64,000 nt of DNA from CAG-552 sp964516925 (GCA_964516925.1 CAZEXL010000007.1:1-64000); one strand, 5' to 3'. Shown: positions 44,621 to 53,880, counted from the stretch's first letter. Notes: a model not told the origin generated them from the letters alone. Made by a program: numbers and translations.

Positions 44621-45550
44621 CTATATCAGCGCGGTTACTAGCGCTACGCCCATGCCTAGCAACACCGAAAGCCCGAACAGCAAACCTATTATTATTGCCG
44701 TATCTTTCGCGTTTTTGTTTTCTTTTACAAGCATGGCAACGCCTATCCCGGCAGAAGCGCACAAACCGCTAAGCGCACCGCCAAGACTAAGCGTGCCGAC
44801 CGCGTACATCTGCGCAATTACTACGCTGGCTGCACAGTTGGGTATAAGTCCGATTAAAGCCGACAAAACGGGTTGCAATAACTCTATTTTGCCCATAAAC
44901 GAAGCAAGCGCGTCCTGCCCGATAAAATAAATTATCGTGCCAAGCACGAAGTTAACGGCTAGTATATACAAAAACGTTATAAACGCATGCCATAACGGAT
45001 GCCACAAAAAGCGATTGAGCGCGTTTTTGCGGTGCGCCTTTTTATGCTCGCAGTCGTGCAGACAATTTTCTTTGCAACAGTGGCCGCATTCGTCGTCGTG
45101 CCCTACTACGTGATGATGGCATCCCACCGCGCTTACGTGTTCGTCCGAAGCGGTAAGTTCTCGCTTGCGCATAAAAAAGTTAACGACGTAACCCACGATT
45201 ACGGCGTACAAAAACTTAATTATTATAAGCGGCGGCAACTTGTCAATAGCCGAAAAGTCGCTTAAAAGTACTGCCAAAGCTTCGTCTGACGTAGAAAGAT
45301 ACACCGCAAGCAGCGTTCCCATGGCAATCGAGCCGTTAGTGTACAGCTTGGTTGCAACGACGCTGAATCCGCATTGCGGAATCACGCCCACCCCCGCGCC
45401 TATAAGCGGACTGAGCTTACCCCTTAAAAGCTTAGATGAAATTTTCGACGACGCCGAATGCTCGATTACTTCTATCAGTACGTATACAAGAATTAAAAAC
45501 GGCAAAACTTTAAGCGAATCGAGCGTTGCGTCCAACAAAACGTCTAACAT
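44621..45550 (-). CDS. ArsP_2-type putative heavy-metal exporter, 309 aa
   Basis: About eight to ten membrane segments in two halves, with repeated PQCGFSVVATKLYTNGSI and PNCAASVVIAQMYAVGTL motifs, matching the putative metal/manganese transporter family (ArsP_2). The central loop (138-173) has six Cys and nine His, for example CHHH, HDDECGHCC and HDCEH, a likely metal-sensing or -binding site. Substrate not known: Mn, Cu, Zn or another ion. No ribosome-binding site; the promoter places transcription one to two bases before the ATG. Confidence 0.83.
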   Translation of the reverse strand: MLDVLLDATLDSLKVLPFLILVYVLIEVIEHSASSKISSKLLRGKLSPLIGAGVGVIPQCGFSVVATKLYTNGSIAMGTLLAVYLSTSDEALAVLLSDFSAIDKLPPLIIIKFLYAVIVGYVVNFFMRKRELTASDEHVSAVGCHHHVVGHDDECGHCCKENCLHDCEHKKAHRKNALNRFLWHPLWHAFITFLYILAVNFVLGTIIYFIGQDALASFMGKIELLQPVLSALIGLIPNCAASVVIAQMYAVGTLSLGGALSGLCASAGIGVAMLVKENKNAKDTAIIIGLLFGLSVLLGMGVALVTALI

Positions 45551-45558
45551 ACCTTATT

Positions 45559-45587
45559 ATATTAGCATATCGCAACTAAAAACTCAA
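45559..45587 (-). promoter_or_regulatory. Promoter giving a near-leaderless transcript
   Basis: TTGAGT (45582-45587), 17 bases, TAATAT (45559-45564) with TGC before it; eight bases to the ATG at 45550. An overlapping TATAAT lies at 45556-45561. Confidence 0.6.
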
Positions 45588-45648
45588 TCGTTCCGTACCC
45601 GCGAATAAAAATTTCCGTTAAATAATTTTTATCTACGCCGCTTTTTTC

Positions 45649-45677
45649 TTGACAACAACGCCGCGTTATGCTAATAT
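45649..45677 (+). promoter_or_regulatory. Promoter of the tRNA-Ser gene
   Basis: TTGACA (45649-45654), 17 bases, TAATAT (45672-45677), extended -10. The tRNA begins 10 bases later. Confidence 0.8.
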
Positions 45678-45687
45678 ATTACGGCTA

Positions 45688-45780
45688 GGAGAAATACCCA
45701 AGAGGCTCAAGGGGCTCCCCTGCTAAGGGAGTAGACTGGATAAAACTGGTGCGAGGGTTCAAATCCCTCTTTCTCCGCCA
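45688..45780 (+). tRNA. tRNA-Ser (anticodon GCU)
   Basis: Acceptor arms GGAGAAA and TTTCTCC pair fully, anticodon stem CTCCC/GGGAG holds the loop with GCT at 45722-45724, a long variable arm follows as in class II tRNAs, the T loop is GTTCAAATC, and CCA is encoded at the 3' end. Confidence 0.96.
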
Positions 45781-45782
45781 AG

Positions 45783-45832
45783 AGCTTTCTAATTTGAACC
45801 CCAAAAGGTTTTGTTAGAAAGCTTTTTTATTT
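45783..45832 (+). terminator. Terminator of the tRNA-Ser gene
   Basis: AGCTTTCTAA / TTAGAAAGCT stem followed by TTTTTTATTT, directly after the tRNA. It overlaps the end of the recombinase relic. Confidence 0.85.
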
Positions 45833-46037
45833 CTCTGTCATTTGAGATGTAAAGAATAATAACCTTATCGTCGTATAAAATAACGCTATTTATGAACAAG
45901 TTAAAGAACTCGTTTTTTTCTTCGTCTTTTTCGTATTTCATATAGGCAAAGTACGTCAAAAACTTCTTTACTTCATTAGGTTGTAATGGTTTACAGCAAG
46001 TTAAGTTATATAGAGAATTAACCAAGTCTAAATAAGC
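45789..46037 (-). pseudogene. C-terminal remnant of a large serine recombinase
   Basis: About 82 residues ending FFNLFINSVILYDDKVIILYISND, matching the C-terminus of large serine recombinases (the usual form is INTFVNSVYLYDDKIVITYNY). An in-frame stop precedes it, it has no ATG or ribosome-binding site, and the catalytic domain is absent. It lies nine bases beyond the 3' end of tRNA-Ser, pointing to a lost mobile element at a tRNA target. No att-like duplication of the tRNA end was found. Confidence 0.7.
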
Positions 46038-46178
46038 TTATACGCCCAAAAAAGTCACAAGTGAGTATGAATCTATACAGACGAAGAACTAGATACATAT
46101 GACTTGTTAGATGGGGATTAATTGATCCGAAAAACGAGATAAACAGTAACTTTACAAAATAATATACAAGTATGATTA
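46038..46178. other. Intergenic stretch beside the recombinase relic
   Basis: No open frame of note. Composition is like the relic. Possibly further debris of the same element. Confidence 0.35.
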
Positions 46179-46210
46179 AAGGCGGCAGAACCAAAGTTCT
46201 GTCGCCTTTT
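46179..46210 (-). terminator. Terminator of the 1486-aa lipoprotein gene
   Basis: GGCGGCAGAAC / GTTCTGTCGCC stem (one G-U pair), with short T stretches on either side. Confidence 0.65.
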
Positions 46211-46295
46211 GCGCGTTTTATGTTTTAATGAGCAAGTTCTCGTTTATTCGCCGAGTTCCGTAGTCACCAAATCACAATTTTATAAAGAATTAAAA

Positions 46296-49200
46296 TCAGC
46301 TGGCGTATTGGAATTCCAAAGTTATTTCGGAAATCTGCATAAGCGTCGCTTCGTCTTGAGCGGTAAACTCAAAACGATAATATTGATGCGCCTCGGTATT
46401 CATGCTCGTAGAGAAGGAATAACTTTTATAGTTTTCCGCCTCGAAATTCAGTTTATAATAAATTTCCGATTGTTGTAAATGCGTCCAACTGTCAAACGAA
46501 TCGTTGACGCAATCGTCGGTGTCGGCATACCCGAAACTAAACTTTATGGGATTTCTTTCGGGATAAGAAGCCGTATCGTTGGCGGTCGTAATGGTAATGC
46601 CTTTCAAAATCGCTTTTATCGACGTTTTTATTATAACTTCCACCCTTTTATTGCTCGACACGTTAACACACCACTTTGTAGACGTATCGCCGTCGGTAAC
46701 TTTATCATAATCTTCCGAATCCTTTGTTCCCGCCGTACCTTTTACCGCCTCGTATGTTATTGCGGCTTTGGTTTCGCTACTGATTTTAAGTTTTTTCAAT
46801 GACATATTGCTCGTGAAAGAGAACTTATAATACTTATATTTTGTAGTGTTATCTTGTAAATAATAATAAAAATTACTTCCGTAAGCCCAAGAGATTTCCG
46901 TAATAACGGTCCACTTATCGTCACCGCTAAAATAATAGTCGTCATTGCTGCCGTATATCGACCAAAAGCGGTTCTTATTTCCGTCGCCAAATTCCAACGA
47001 ATAAGAACCTAACGCAATCGCTTCGTCGTTTTCGAGGATTAGTTCTCCGCGAGAAACGTTCCAGGTTGTATCGTTATTATTATTGGTTACGAACATAAAA
47101 GTGCCGTCGCCGTCGATTGCCTTGTACGACAAAGGCGTTATCGTTCTGTCGTCCCAGCCGACGGGCCAGAATTCGAGTTCGATTTCGGCAAGCTCCATAT
47201 TATTCTGATCATCGCGATTTTGAGGCATTGCGAAGGTAAACGACAAAGTATTTAAGTACACCGAATCGTCCGCCTGTCCGTCGAACTTAACCGACTTATA
47301 GTTTTCCTTAGGCAAAGCGCTGCTGTCGCCGTACTTATCGAGAATCGTTACGCTACCTCCGTCCATAGTGCCGCCTTGGACTCTGAAGCCGTGCGGCACA
47401 CGGTTTGAATAGTCGGCTCCACGCCCCGTCGTTATGGTAAACGACTTAAGCGCAACCGAGCGCGATAACCATACCGTAATTACGACTTGCCAAGCAATTG
47501 AGTTTACTTGAACGATATAAAGACCGTCTTCCGATTTTTTACCGTCAAAAAGGGTATCGATGCTCGAACCGCTGTTAGGCGCCCTGCCGTAAGTCGTACT
47601 GAAAGTGACCTTTTTAGAATCGCCCGTTTCGATTTTTCCGCCGTCGGTAAAATGCCAATAATCTTCGATAAACGCGGAATTGTTAGCGTTGTATTCGGGA
47701 TTTTCGTTGTAATAATATAACCTTGAACCGTCGCCCAATCCCAACTCGGAAGCGGACTTTATTTGAGCACTCGTCCCGTAATAATATATAAACGCCACGT
47801 TGTCGTTGCAACAGTTCTTTAGCGAGGAGCTTGTGTAAGTCGTTTCCGCGGGAAGAACGACCTCGGAAAGAATACAGCCCGAAAACGCTTCGTTGCCGAT
47901 GCTTATTGCACCGAGAAAGTTTACTTCCCTTAAGTGCCTACAATCCAAAAAGGTCTTTTCGCCGATTGTAAGCGACTGCGGGAAGGTGATTTTGGTAAGC
48001 AAGTTCAAGCCCTTAAACGTCTCGTTTCCGATTTGTTCGAGCGACGTCGGAAATTCGAGTTTGCTCAGCTTAACGCATTCGTAAAACGCTTTGTTGCCGA
48101 TGGAAGTCAAATCGTCGTTAAACGTTACGCTGCTAAGTGCCGAACATCCTTCAAATGCGCCTTCGCCTATAGATTCGATACCGCTACCCAGCGTTATCGT
48201 TTCAAGCGCCGTGCAATGATAAAAGCTGTATCCGCCTATCGAGGTACCCGTGCCTTGGAACAAAACGTCGGTTAAACTCGTGCAGTTTTTGAAACTATCG
48301 TTGTTGCCAAGCACTATACCGTTACCCGTAAAAGTAACTTTTGTAAGGGTGCTTATACCCTCGAAAACTCTTGCCGCCAAATTAACGCCGTCACCGCTTA
48401 TCGTTACTTCTTTTAGGGACGTTCCCTTAAACGTATCGGTAAACTTAGAGTTTTTCGCGCTTATAGTAAGCGTTTCCAATTCGTTCCAGTTTTGGAAAGC
48501 CGAACCGAATTCGGAATCCTCCGCCGTTATATCCAGCGAAGCTTTTTGTTTGCAGCCCGAAAACGCTTCGTTGCCGACCTTCACGCCTTTACCGGTTAAA
48601 GTTATATTCCCAAGATTAGCGCAATTCTTAAATGCGCTGTTGCCTATCGTAACGTTTTTAGCGGATACCGTTAGTGCCGTAAGCGCGGTAGACCCGTTAA
48701 ACGCGTTGTCGCCCACTACAAGACCGTCGGTGGTTATATTAAGCGAAGCGATAGCATTGCAGTTTTCAAAAGCATTGTTGCCTATTTTTTTCAAGCTCGA
48801 AGAAAGGGTAACGCTCGTTAAATTCTGTCGTCCCTTAAAGGCGGCGTCGTGAATGATTTCGACGTTCGACGGAATAATGTATTCGGTATTATCCGACTTA
48901 TAACTTATTAACGTCAAACCGTCATCCGATTTATAAAACAAATTGCCGTCCTCGTCGTAATAAAGTTTACTCGGTTCTTCAAGCGACGTATATATATGTT
49001 TCGTATAATAACCGAGCTCACCGTCTTTGTAAGAATCGTAAGCCACATTTACTTGACTGGGATTGTACACTTCGATAAGCGAGCTGCAATACAGAAACGC
49101 ATAGTTTTTTATTTCCGTCAAAGACGCGGGAAGTTTGACTTGCAATAAATTATCGCAACTTCTAAAAGCGTTTGCCGCAATCGAAGTTACGTTTGCTTTA

Positions 49201-50756
49201 ATATCGAGCATTTCCAAAGCGTTGCAATCGTAAAAAGCTTCTTTGCCTATGGTCGTTACGTCCCCCGTAATCGTTACGTTTTCGATAGATTGGCATTGGT
49301 AAAAAGCCCTTCCGGCGATCGTCTCGCCGCCCGTTATCGTAACCGTTTTAAGCGACGACGGAACGTTACCGTCAAATAAGTAACTTAAAGTAGAATCGGA
49401 AGATACCGTTCTGTCTTTGCCGACAAACGGAAGCGATATTGACTTAAGCGAAGTCAAATTCTTAAAAGCTCCTTTAAGCACCGTATTCGTTTCGTCGGGC
49501 ACGGTTACGCTAGTAAGCGTCGTATCGGTTACACCGGAAATAATTACTTTGCTTTTATCCGTCGAAATATAGTATTCCAGCCCCTTATATTCTTGCTTTT
49601 GCTCCCATACGGCAACTAAGGTTACATCAAACGCCGCAGAAGAAGCGAAGGTAAAGTCTTTTTCGGGCGTAGAATTCATAAACGACCAGCCCTTGAATTC
49701 GTAATCTATAGTATCCTCAAGATCGCCTATCGTAAGATCGCCGCTTCCAAACGTAAACGAAACGGGATTTTGCGAATTGTCTGCGCCGTTACAATTTTCG
49801 TAATCTATTCTGTATGTTATAGGCGTCCATTTTGCCGTTAGGGTTACGTTGTCATAATTATCGCCAAACGGCAAATACTCGACTTTCATATCGTACCTAT
49901 CGTACCAGCCGTCAAACGTATAACCTTCTTTAGAAACGTCGGAAAGATAAAAGTTCTTTTGAGCCGAATACGTCGGATCGATTTCGTTGTATTCGTTGTC
50001 TACTCCGTCTACTCCGCTAAACGTTACGTTGCAAACGATAAGCTCGAACTTTGCATAAAGAGTAACGTCACCTACGCTGCCTTTAGGTATCACCGTTATC
50101 GGATCGCCCTCCGCCTGTTCGTTGTCGTACCAGCCAATAAACTCGTATCCCGAAAGGTACGGTTCTTTCAATACTATATCGTCGCTTTCTACCGAAAAAG
50201 CGTCGGGATTAGGATTATCTGCGCCGTATAAATCTTTGTACGTAACGGTGTAGCCGTTTTTTATATATTTTGCAGTCAACGTAACGTTGTTAACCGTTCC
50301 TTTAGGTATGTAAGATATACGATAGCCGTCCATATACCAGCCTTCGAAGGCGTAACCGCTTTTCGTTGCCGAAGAAAGAATAACTTTATCTTCCACCGTA
50401 AACGACGTGACGTTGTCATGCGTTCCGCCGTCCGCTTCGTAAGTGATAGTATAGACGTTTGCCGTAAATTTGGCGTACAAGTCTATGCTTTGCGACACGG
50501 CGGAAGCGGTAAAGCTTTGCATGCAAGCTTTGTCGGTAAACCAACCGTCAAAAGCGTATCCGTCTTTTTGCGGCGCAGAAGGAAGCGTTACGGGTTTGCC
50601 CTCTTCCACAAGGACGATATCGTAATTTTTGCCGTCCACCTTAAAAGCAACCGTGTAATTGTTTACTTCGTCGTTGCAAGCAACGAACAACAAGCTACAA
50701 CAAAGAAGCAACGTCAAAGTTACAAGTGAAACAATAAGCTTTCGTTTGGTTTTCAT
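46296..50756 (-). CDS. Giant surface lipoprotein: InlB repeats, BspA-type LRR and discoidin-like domains, 1486 aa
   Basis: Signal peptide with lipobox FVAC (Cys about 27). Residues 35-390: five InlB B-type modules (YAFDGWF, YAFEGWY, YEFIGWY, YTFDGWY, YEFKGWS endings). Residues 400-1040: BspA-type leucine-rich repeats (about 25, pattern IGNxAFxxCxxLxxVTF). Residues about 1060-1486: two or three galactose-binding-like (discoidin/F5-F8 type C) domains (TLFDGKKSEDGLY..., DKVTDGDTSTKWCV...), expected to bind glycans. Start follows AAGGAGG. It is downstream of tetR on the same strand, 110 bases apart. Probable adhesin for a glycan. Confidence 0.85.
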   Translation of the reverse strand: MKTKRKLIVSLVTLTLLLCCSLLFVACNDEVNNYTVAFKVDGKNYDIVLVEEGKPVTLPSAPQKDGYAFDGWFTDKACMQSFTASAVSQSIDLYAKFTANVYTITYEADGGTHDNVTSFTVEDKVILSSATKSGYAFEGWYMDGYRISYIPKGTVNNVTLTAKYIKNGYTVTYKDLYGADNPNPDAFSVESDDIVLKEPYLSGYEFIGWYDNEQAEGDPITVIPKGSVGDVTLYAKFELIVCNVTFSGVDGVDNEYNEIDPTYSAQKNFYLSDVSKEGYTFDGWYDRYDMKVEYLPFGDNYDNVTLTAKWTPITYRIDYENCNGADNSQNPVSFTFGSGDLTIGDLEDTIDYEFKGWSFMNSTPEKDFTFASSAAFDVTLVAVWEQKQEYKGLEYYISTDKSKVIISGVTDTTLTSVTVPDETNTVLKGAFKNLTSLKSISLPFVGKDRTVSSDSTLSYLFDGNVPSSLKTVTITGGETIAGRAFYQCQSIENVTITGDVTTIGKEAFYDCNALEMLDIKANVTSIAANAFRSCDNLLQVKLPASLTEIKNYAFLYCSSLIEVYNPSQVNVAYDSYKDGELGYYTKHIYTSLEEPSKLYYDEDGNLFYKSDDGLTLISYKSDNTEYIIPSNVEIIHDAAFKGRQNLTSVTLSSSLKKIGNNAFENCNAIASLNITTDGLVVGDNAFNGSTALTALTVSAKNVTIGNSAFKNCANLGNITLTGKGVKVGNEAFSGCKQKASLDITAEDSEFGSAFQNWNELETLTISAKNSKFTDTFKGTSLKEVTISGDGVNLAARVFEGISTLTKVTFTGNGIVLGNNDSFKNCTSLTDVLFQGTGTSIGGYSFYHCTALETITLGSGIESIGEGAFEGCSALSSVTFNDDLTSIGNKAFYECVKLSKLEFPTSLEQIGNETFKGLNLLTKITFPQSLTIGEKTFLDCRHLREVNFLGAISIGNEAFSGCILSEVVLPAETTYTSSSLKNCCNDNVAFIYYYGTSAQIKSASELGLGDGSRLYYYNENPEYNANNSAFIEDYWHFTDGGKIETGDSKKVTFSTTYGRAPNSGSSIDTLFDGKKSEDGLYIVQVNSIAWQVVITVWLSRSVALKSFTITTGRGADYSNRVPHGFRVQGGTMDGGSVTILDKYGDSSALPKENYKSVKFDGQADDSVYLNTLSFTFAMPQNRDDQNNMELAEIELEFWPVGWDDRTITPLSYKAIDGDGTFMFVTNNNNDTTWNVSRGELILENDEAIALGSYSLEFGDGNKNRFWSIYGSNDDYYFSGDDKWTVITEISWAYGSNFYYYLQDNTTKYKYYKFSFTSNMSLKKLKISSETKAAITYEAVKGTAGTKDSEDYDKVTDGDTSTKWCVNVSSNKRVEVIIKTSIKAILKGITITTANDTASYPERNPIKFSFGYADTDDCVNDSFDSWTHLQQSEIYYKLNFEAENYKSYSFSTSMNTEAHQYYRFEFTAQDEATLMQISEITLEFQYAS

Positions 50757-50866
50757 AAAATTACCTCCTTAAAGTAATTTTGTTTTTTATTTTGTAGCGG
50801 CTTAAACCGTTTTCAATTAGATAGTAGCGTTCTTTTGCAATATATGCCGCAGCTTTATAAAAAGCC

Positions 50867-51475
50867 TCACGCTTTTGCGTTCGCGTCGTTTTTTACTTTG
50901 CTTTTATACTTTTCGTAAAAAAGCGCAATGCTTTGTTTTAGAAAGCGCAATTGCTCGTTTAAATAAAACTCGTCCTCGTAAAGCGCGTAATGCACGCAAG
51001 CGCGAACGAATACGAAGATCATCGGTCGCAATACGTCGGAAGGAAAGCCTATCTTCTCCGCCAACCTGTCGGCATAGTCGGAATATCGCTTGTTTACGCC
51101 CTCAAAGAATTTTTTTCCGTGTTCTCGGTATTTGGGGTTGGTGTAGATTTGATACATAAGGCGATACTTTTTGCCGTGATGCTCCGCCGTCCAATGCGGC
51201 ACCTCGTTAATAAAACGTTCCAGGTCGTCCGCATCGGTCGGTGCAAGCGACATAAAGTCGTCCTCGACCTTGCTCATACAATGTTCGGTGGCTTGAACGA
51301 TAAGCTCGTCGAGCGAACCGAAATATCTGTAAAAGTTTGCTTCCGACATTTCGCAAGCCCTTGCAAGCATCGGAATCCCTATGTTGCCCAGCCCGTACTG
51401 TGCGTAACAATCGAAGGTGTGCTCCATAATATATGCTTTCTTTTTGTCGTGTGCTTCCGAATTACTTGTCCGCAT
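50867..51475 (-). CDS. TetR family regulator, 202 aa
   Basis: N-terminal helix-turn-helix AYIMEHTFDCYAQYGLGNIGIPMLARACEMSEANFYRYFGSLDELI, then an all-helical ligand domain. The ATG follows AAAGGAGA. The operator-like palindrome GTGAATGTTCAC lies over the start of its own transcript, so it probably represses itself, and may control the downstream lipoprotein or other genes. Confidence 0.93.
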   Translation of the reverse strand: MRTSNSEAHDKKKAYIMEHTFDCYAQYGLGNIGIPMLARACEMSEANFYRYFGSLDELIVQATEHCMSKVEDDFMSLAPTDADDLERFINEVPHWTAEHHGKKYRLMYQIYTNPKYREHGKKFFEGVNKRYSDYADRLAEKIGFPSDVLRPMIFVFVRACVHYALYEDEFYLNEQLRFLKQSIALFYEKYKSKVKNDANAKA

Positions 51476-51496
51476 TGCGTTTCTCCTTTATCGTCT

Positions 51497-51508
51497 GTGA
51501 ATGTTCAC
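51497..51508. promoter_or_regulatory. TetR autoregulatory operator candidate
   Basis: GTGAA-TG-TTCAC, a 12-bp inverted repeat just downstream of the -10 of tetR. Confidence 0.7.
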
Positions 51509-51512
51509 TTAC

Positions 51513-51541
51513 ATTATATACTATATTTTGTCGTATTGCAA
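51513..51541 (-). promoter_or_regulatory. Promoter of the tetR gene
   Basis: TTGCAA (51536-51541), 17 bases, TATAAT (51513-51518). Confidence 0.8.
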
Positions 51542-51624
51542 TATATTTACAAGGGGAAATAAAAATTATTTGCATATTTTTTTGCGGAAGCGTTTTTAAA
51601 GTTTTAGTATTCTTTACTTGCTTA

Positions 51625-51660
51625 AAAACGAAAAACCGACAAAGCGTAACGCCTTGTCGG
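51625..51660 (-). terminator. Terminator of the two-component operon
   Basis: CCGACAAGGC / GCTTTGTCGG stem (plus wobble) followed on the minus strand by TTTTTCGTTTTT. Confidence 0.85.
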
Positions 51661-51668
51661 AATTTAGT

Positions 51669-53183
51669 TTATTCGTTTGTTTTTTGTTCCTTTTTTAATT
51701 TAAACCAGAACGTCGTGCCTTTATTTAGCTCGCTGTCGATGCCGTACTCGGCTTTGTGTCCGTCCAAAATAATTTTGACTATATTTAAGCCAAGTCCCGA
51801 ACCTACGACGTTGCGCTTCTTTTGGTTTATGCGGTAGTATCTATCCCATACGGCGGGAATGTCTTCGGGGGCTATTCCCTTGCCGGTATCGGTTATTTCC
51901 ACCTTGTATCGGTCACCCGCGTCCACGCAACGCACGGTTACGTTTTTGTCCTCGCCGGTATAATTAAGCGCGTTGCCTATAAGGTTATACAGCACCTGCT
52001 CTATCTTTTGATAGTCGCCGTAGCACAATGCGCCGGGCGTGCAATCGACTTTAAACACGTAGCCTTGCGTTTCGCTCATTATACCGAAGCGTTGAACGAC
52101 TGCCGCGCACAGCTCGCTGATATCGAAAAGTTTTACGTTAAACGAATCGGTGCCCGACTGAAGTTTGCTAAGGTTGTTTATATCGGCAACCAGAAGCGAC
52201 AATCGCTTGGTTTCGTCGATGATTATCTGACAATGCTTGGTGCGCTTTTCGGGAACGTTGCCCGACAGGTCTCTGACCATTTCGGCATAAGCCTGAATCA
52301 TGGTAAGCGGCGTACGCAAGTCGTGGCTTACGTTGGCGATAAAGTCGCGGCGCATTTGGTCGGTTTTGCTAAGTTCCTCTTTTGCGTAGTTAAGCGAAAC
52401 GGCAAGCTGTTCTACCTCGGCGCACGAGCCCTCTTTGAATTCGACGTCGAAGTTGCCCTTTGCAAGCTTGTTCGCGGTTAACGCAAGACGGTTGATCGGA
52501 TCGGAAAGCCGCCTTGAAAACAGTAACGACATAACTATGGAAACGACGAATATAACTACCGACGCCGTTATAAGCAAGTTTTGAAAAAGCGTTGCGTTGT
52601 AGTTGCTGGTCGATACCGTAGCGACCATACAAAAGTACCATCTGTAGTTGGCGCTCGGCGTACCCTTAAGCTCTCCGCCGTAAATAAGCGTTTTTGTAAG
52701 CGATTCGGATTCGGAATCCTCGTAGTACGCAAACTCTTTGTTTTCGTCCATCGCCCTAAGGTTGGACAAATATTCGCTGAGTCTGGAATTCGTCCAGTTT
52801 ATAGTATTCAGTTTTGCGTCGTTATTGGTGTAGTACGGAGTATAAACGGATATTTGCGCAGAAGAAGGCAACGTATACATACCGTCCGCACTTTGCTTTA
52901 TATCGTTGATATTAAAACAAAAAACGTAGATGTTTATGTTTTGTTCTTTGGCGGCAGGTTCGAACTCGCTCCAGTTATTAGGCTTAGAATAATCAAGCGC
53001 AAGCAATTCGGCGCTTACGCTTTTAAGGTGTTCTTCCTGTCGCTGATAATAAAGCTCATTAAAAAACACGAACTGAAATAACCATAACAGCAGCATCATT
53101 ATAACCGCCATTATAGCAAAATACAGCCATGTTTTTAGCGATAGAGGCATAAGCCTCTTGTTAGATCTCGATTTTATAACCAA
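51669..53183 (-). CDS. Sensor histidine kinase (PhoR/WalK-like), 504 aa
   Basis: Two membrane segments (about 17-41 and 202-222) flank an extracellular sensor of about 160 residues. HAMP (about 213-265), phospho-acceptor in FIANVSHDLRTPL (His287), then the ATPase with NLIGNALNYTGED (N box), DTGKGIAPEDIP (G1) and GSGLGLNIVK (G2). Overlaps the response regulator by 23 bases. Start uncertain: TTG at 53183 or ATG at 53150. Stimulus unknown; it is placed before a TetR and a giant lipoprotein. Confidence 0.94.
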   Translation of the reverse strand: MVIKSRSNKRLMPLSLKTWLYFAIMAVIMMLLLWLFQFVFFNELYYQRQEEHLKSVSAELLALDYSKPNNWSEFEPAAKEQNINIYVFCFNINDIKQSADGMYTLPSSAQISVYTPYYTNNDAKLNTINWTNSRLSEYLSNLRAMDENKEFAYYEDSESESLTKTLIYGGELKGTPSANYRWYFCMVATVSTSNYNATLFQNLLITASVVIFVVSIVMSLLFSRRLSDPINRLALTANKLAKGNFDVEFKEGSCAEVEQLAVSLNYAKEELSKTDQMRRDFIANVSHDLRTPLTMIQAYAEMVRDLSGNVPEKRTKHCQIIIDETKRLSLLVADINNLSKLQSGTDSFNVKLFDISELCAAVVQRFGIMSETQGYVFKVDCTPGALCYGDYQKIEQVLYNLIGNALNYTGEDKNVTVRCVDAGDRYKVEITDTGKGIAPEDIPAVWDRYYRINQKKRNVVGSGLGLNIVKIILDGHKAEYGIDSELNKGTTFWFKLKKEQKTNE

Positions 53184-53820
53184 GCCCCCTTAAGGTGATT
53201 ATCTTGTTGCGGTAAGGTCCGAGGGAAGCGCGAAGCATTTTGATATGAGTATCAACAGTGCGATCGTCTCCATAAAAGTCGTAACCCCATACGTCGTTTA
53301 GCAACTTTTCACGAGAAATGGCGATTCCGGCATTATTTACGAGGTAAAACAGGAGCTCGTACTCCTTCGGAGTCATAAAAACCTTCTTTCCGTCCACTAT
53401 TACATTGCGGCCGGCCATATCGATTTCCAAGCCTTCCGAAACGACGCGATTGCCGTGATGCTTTCCTCTGCGAAGTATAGCGGTGATACGAGCCATAACT
53501 TCTTTGGGCGAGAACGGTTTGGTTACGTAGTCGTCGATACCGATTTCAAAGCCGAATAGTTTGTCGTATTCCTCTACGCGCGCCGAAAGCATGATAACGG
53601 GTATATCCTTGGTCTTTTTGATTTCCTTAACTGCCGAGAATCCGTCGAGCTTAGGCATCATTATGTCCATAAGGATAATGTCAAAGTCGTTTTCGCGAGC
53701 AAGCATAACGGCGTTCATGCCGTCTACCGCTTCCACAACGGTATGCCCTTCGAATTCTGCGTAGTCACGAAGTACGTTGCGGATATTTTCCTCGTCGTCA
53801 ACAATTAAAATTTTAGCCAT
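53161..53820 (-). CDS. OmpR/PhoB-family response regulator, 219 aa
   Basis: Receiver domain with acid pocket VDDEE, phospho-acceptor in ILMDIMMPKLDG (Asp52), switch residues and Lys in VTKPFSP; winged-helix DNA-binding domain with MTPKEYELLFYLVNNAGIAISREKLLNDVWGYDFYGDDRTVDTHIKMLR. Partner of the overlapping kinase. Ribosome-binding site GAGGAGG. Confidence 0.96.
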   Translation of the reverse strand: MAKILIVDDEENIRNVLRDYAEFEGHTVVEAVDGMNAVMLARENDFDIILMDIMMPKLDGFSAVKEIKKTKDIPVIMLSARVEEYDKLFGFEIGIDDYVTKPFSPKEVMARITAILRRGKHHGNRVVSEGLEIDMAGRNVIVDGKKVFMTPKEYELLFYLVNNAGIAISREKLLNDVWGYDFYGDDRTVDTHIKMLRASLGPYRNKIITLRGLGYKIEI

Positions 53821-53851
53821 AAAATCCTCCTCTGTACAAGTATCCGTGTTT

Positions 53852-53880
53852 AGTATAAGCCTTTTTCACACAAAAGTAAA
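53852..53880 (-). promoter_or_regulatory. Promoter of the two-component operon
   Basis: TTTACT (53875-53880), 17 bases, TATACT (53852-53857). Confidence 0.6.

Noticed and set aside
45781..46200. Possible att site duplication next to tRNA-Ser
   Set aside because: No copy of the tRNA 3' end was found downstream.
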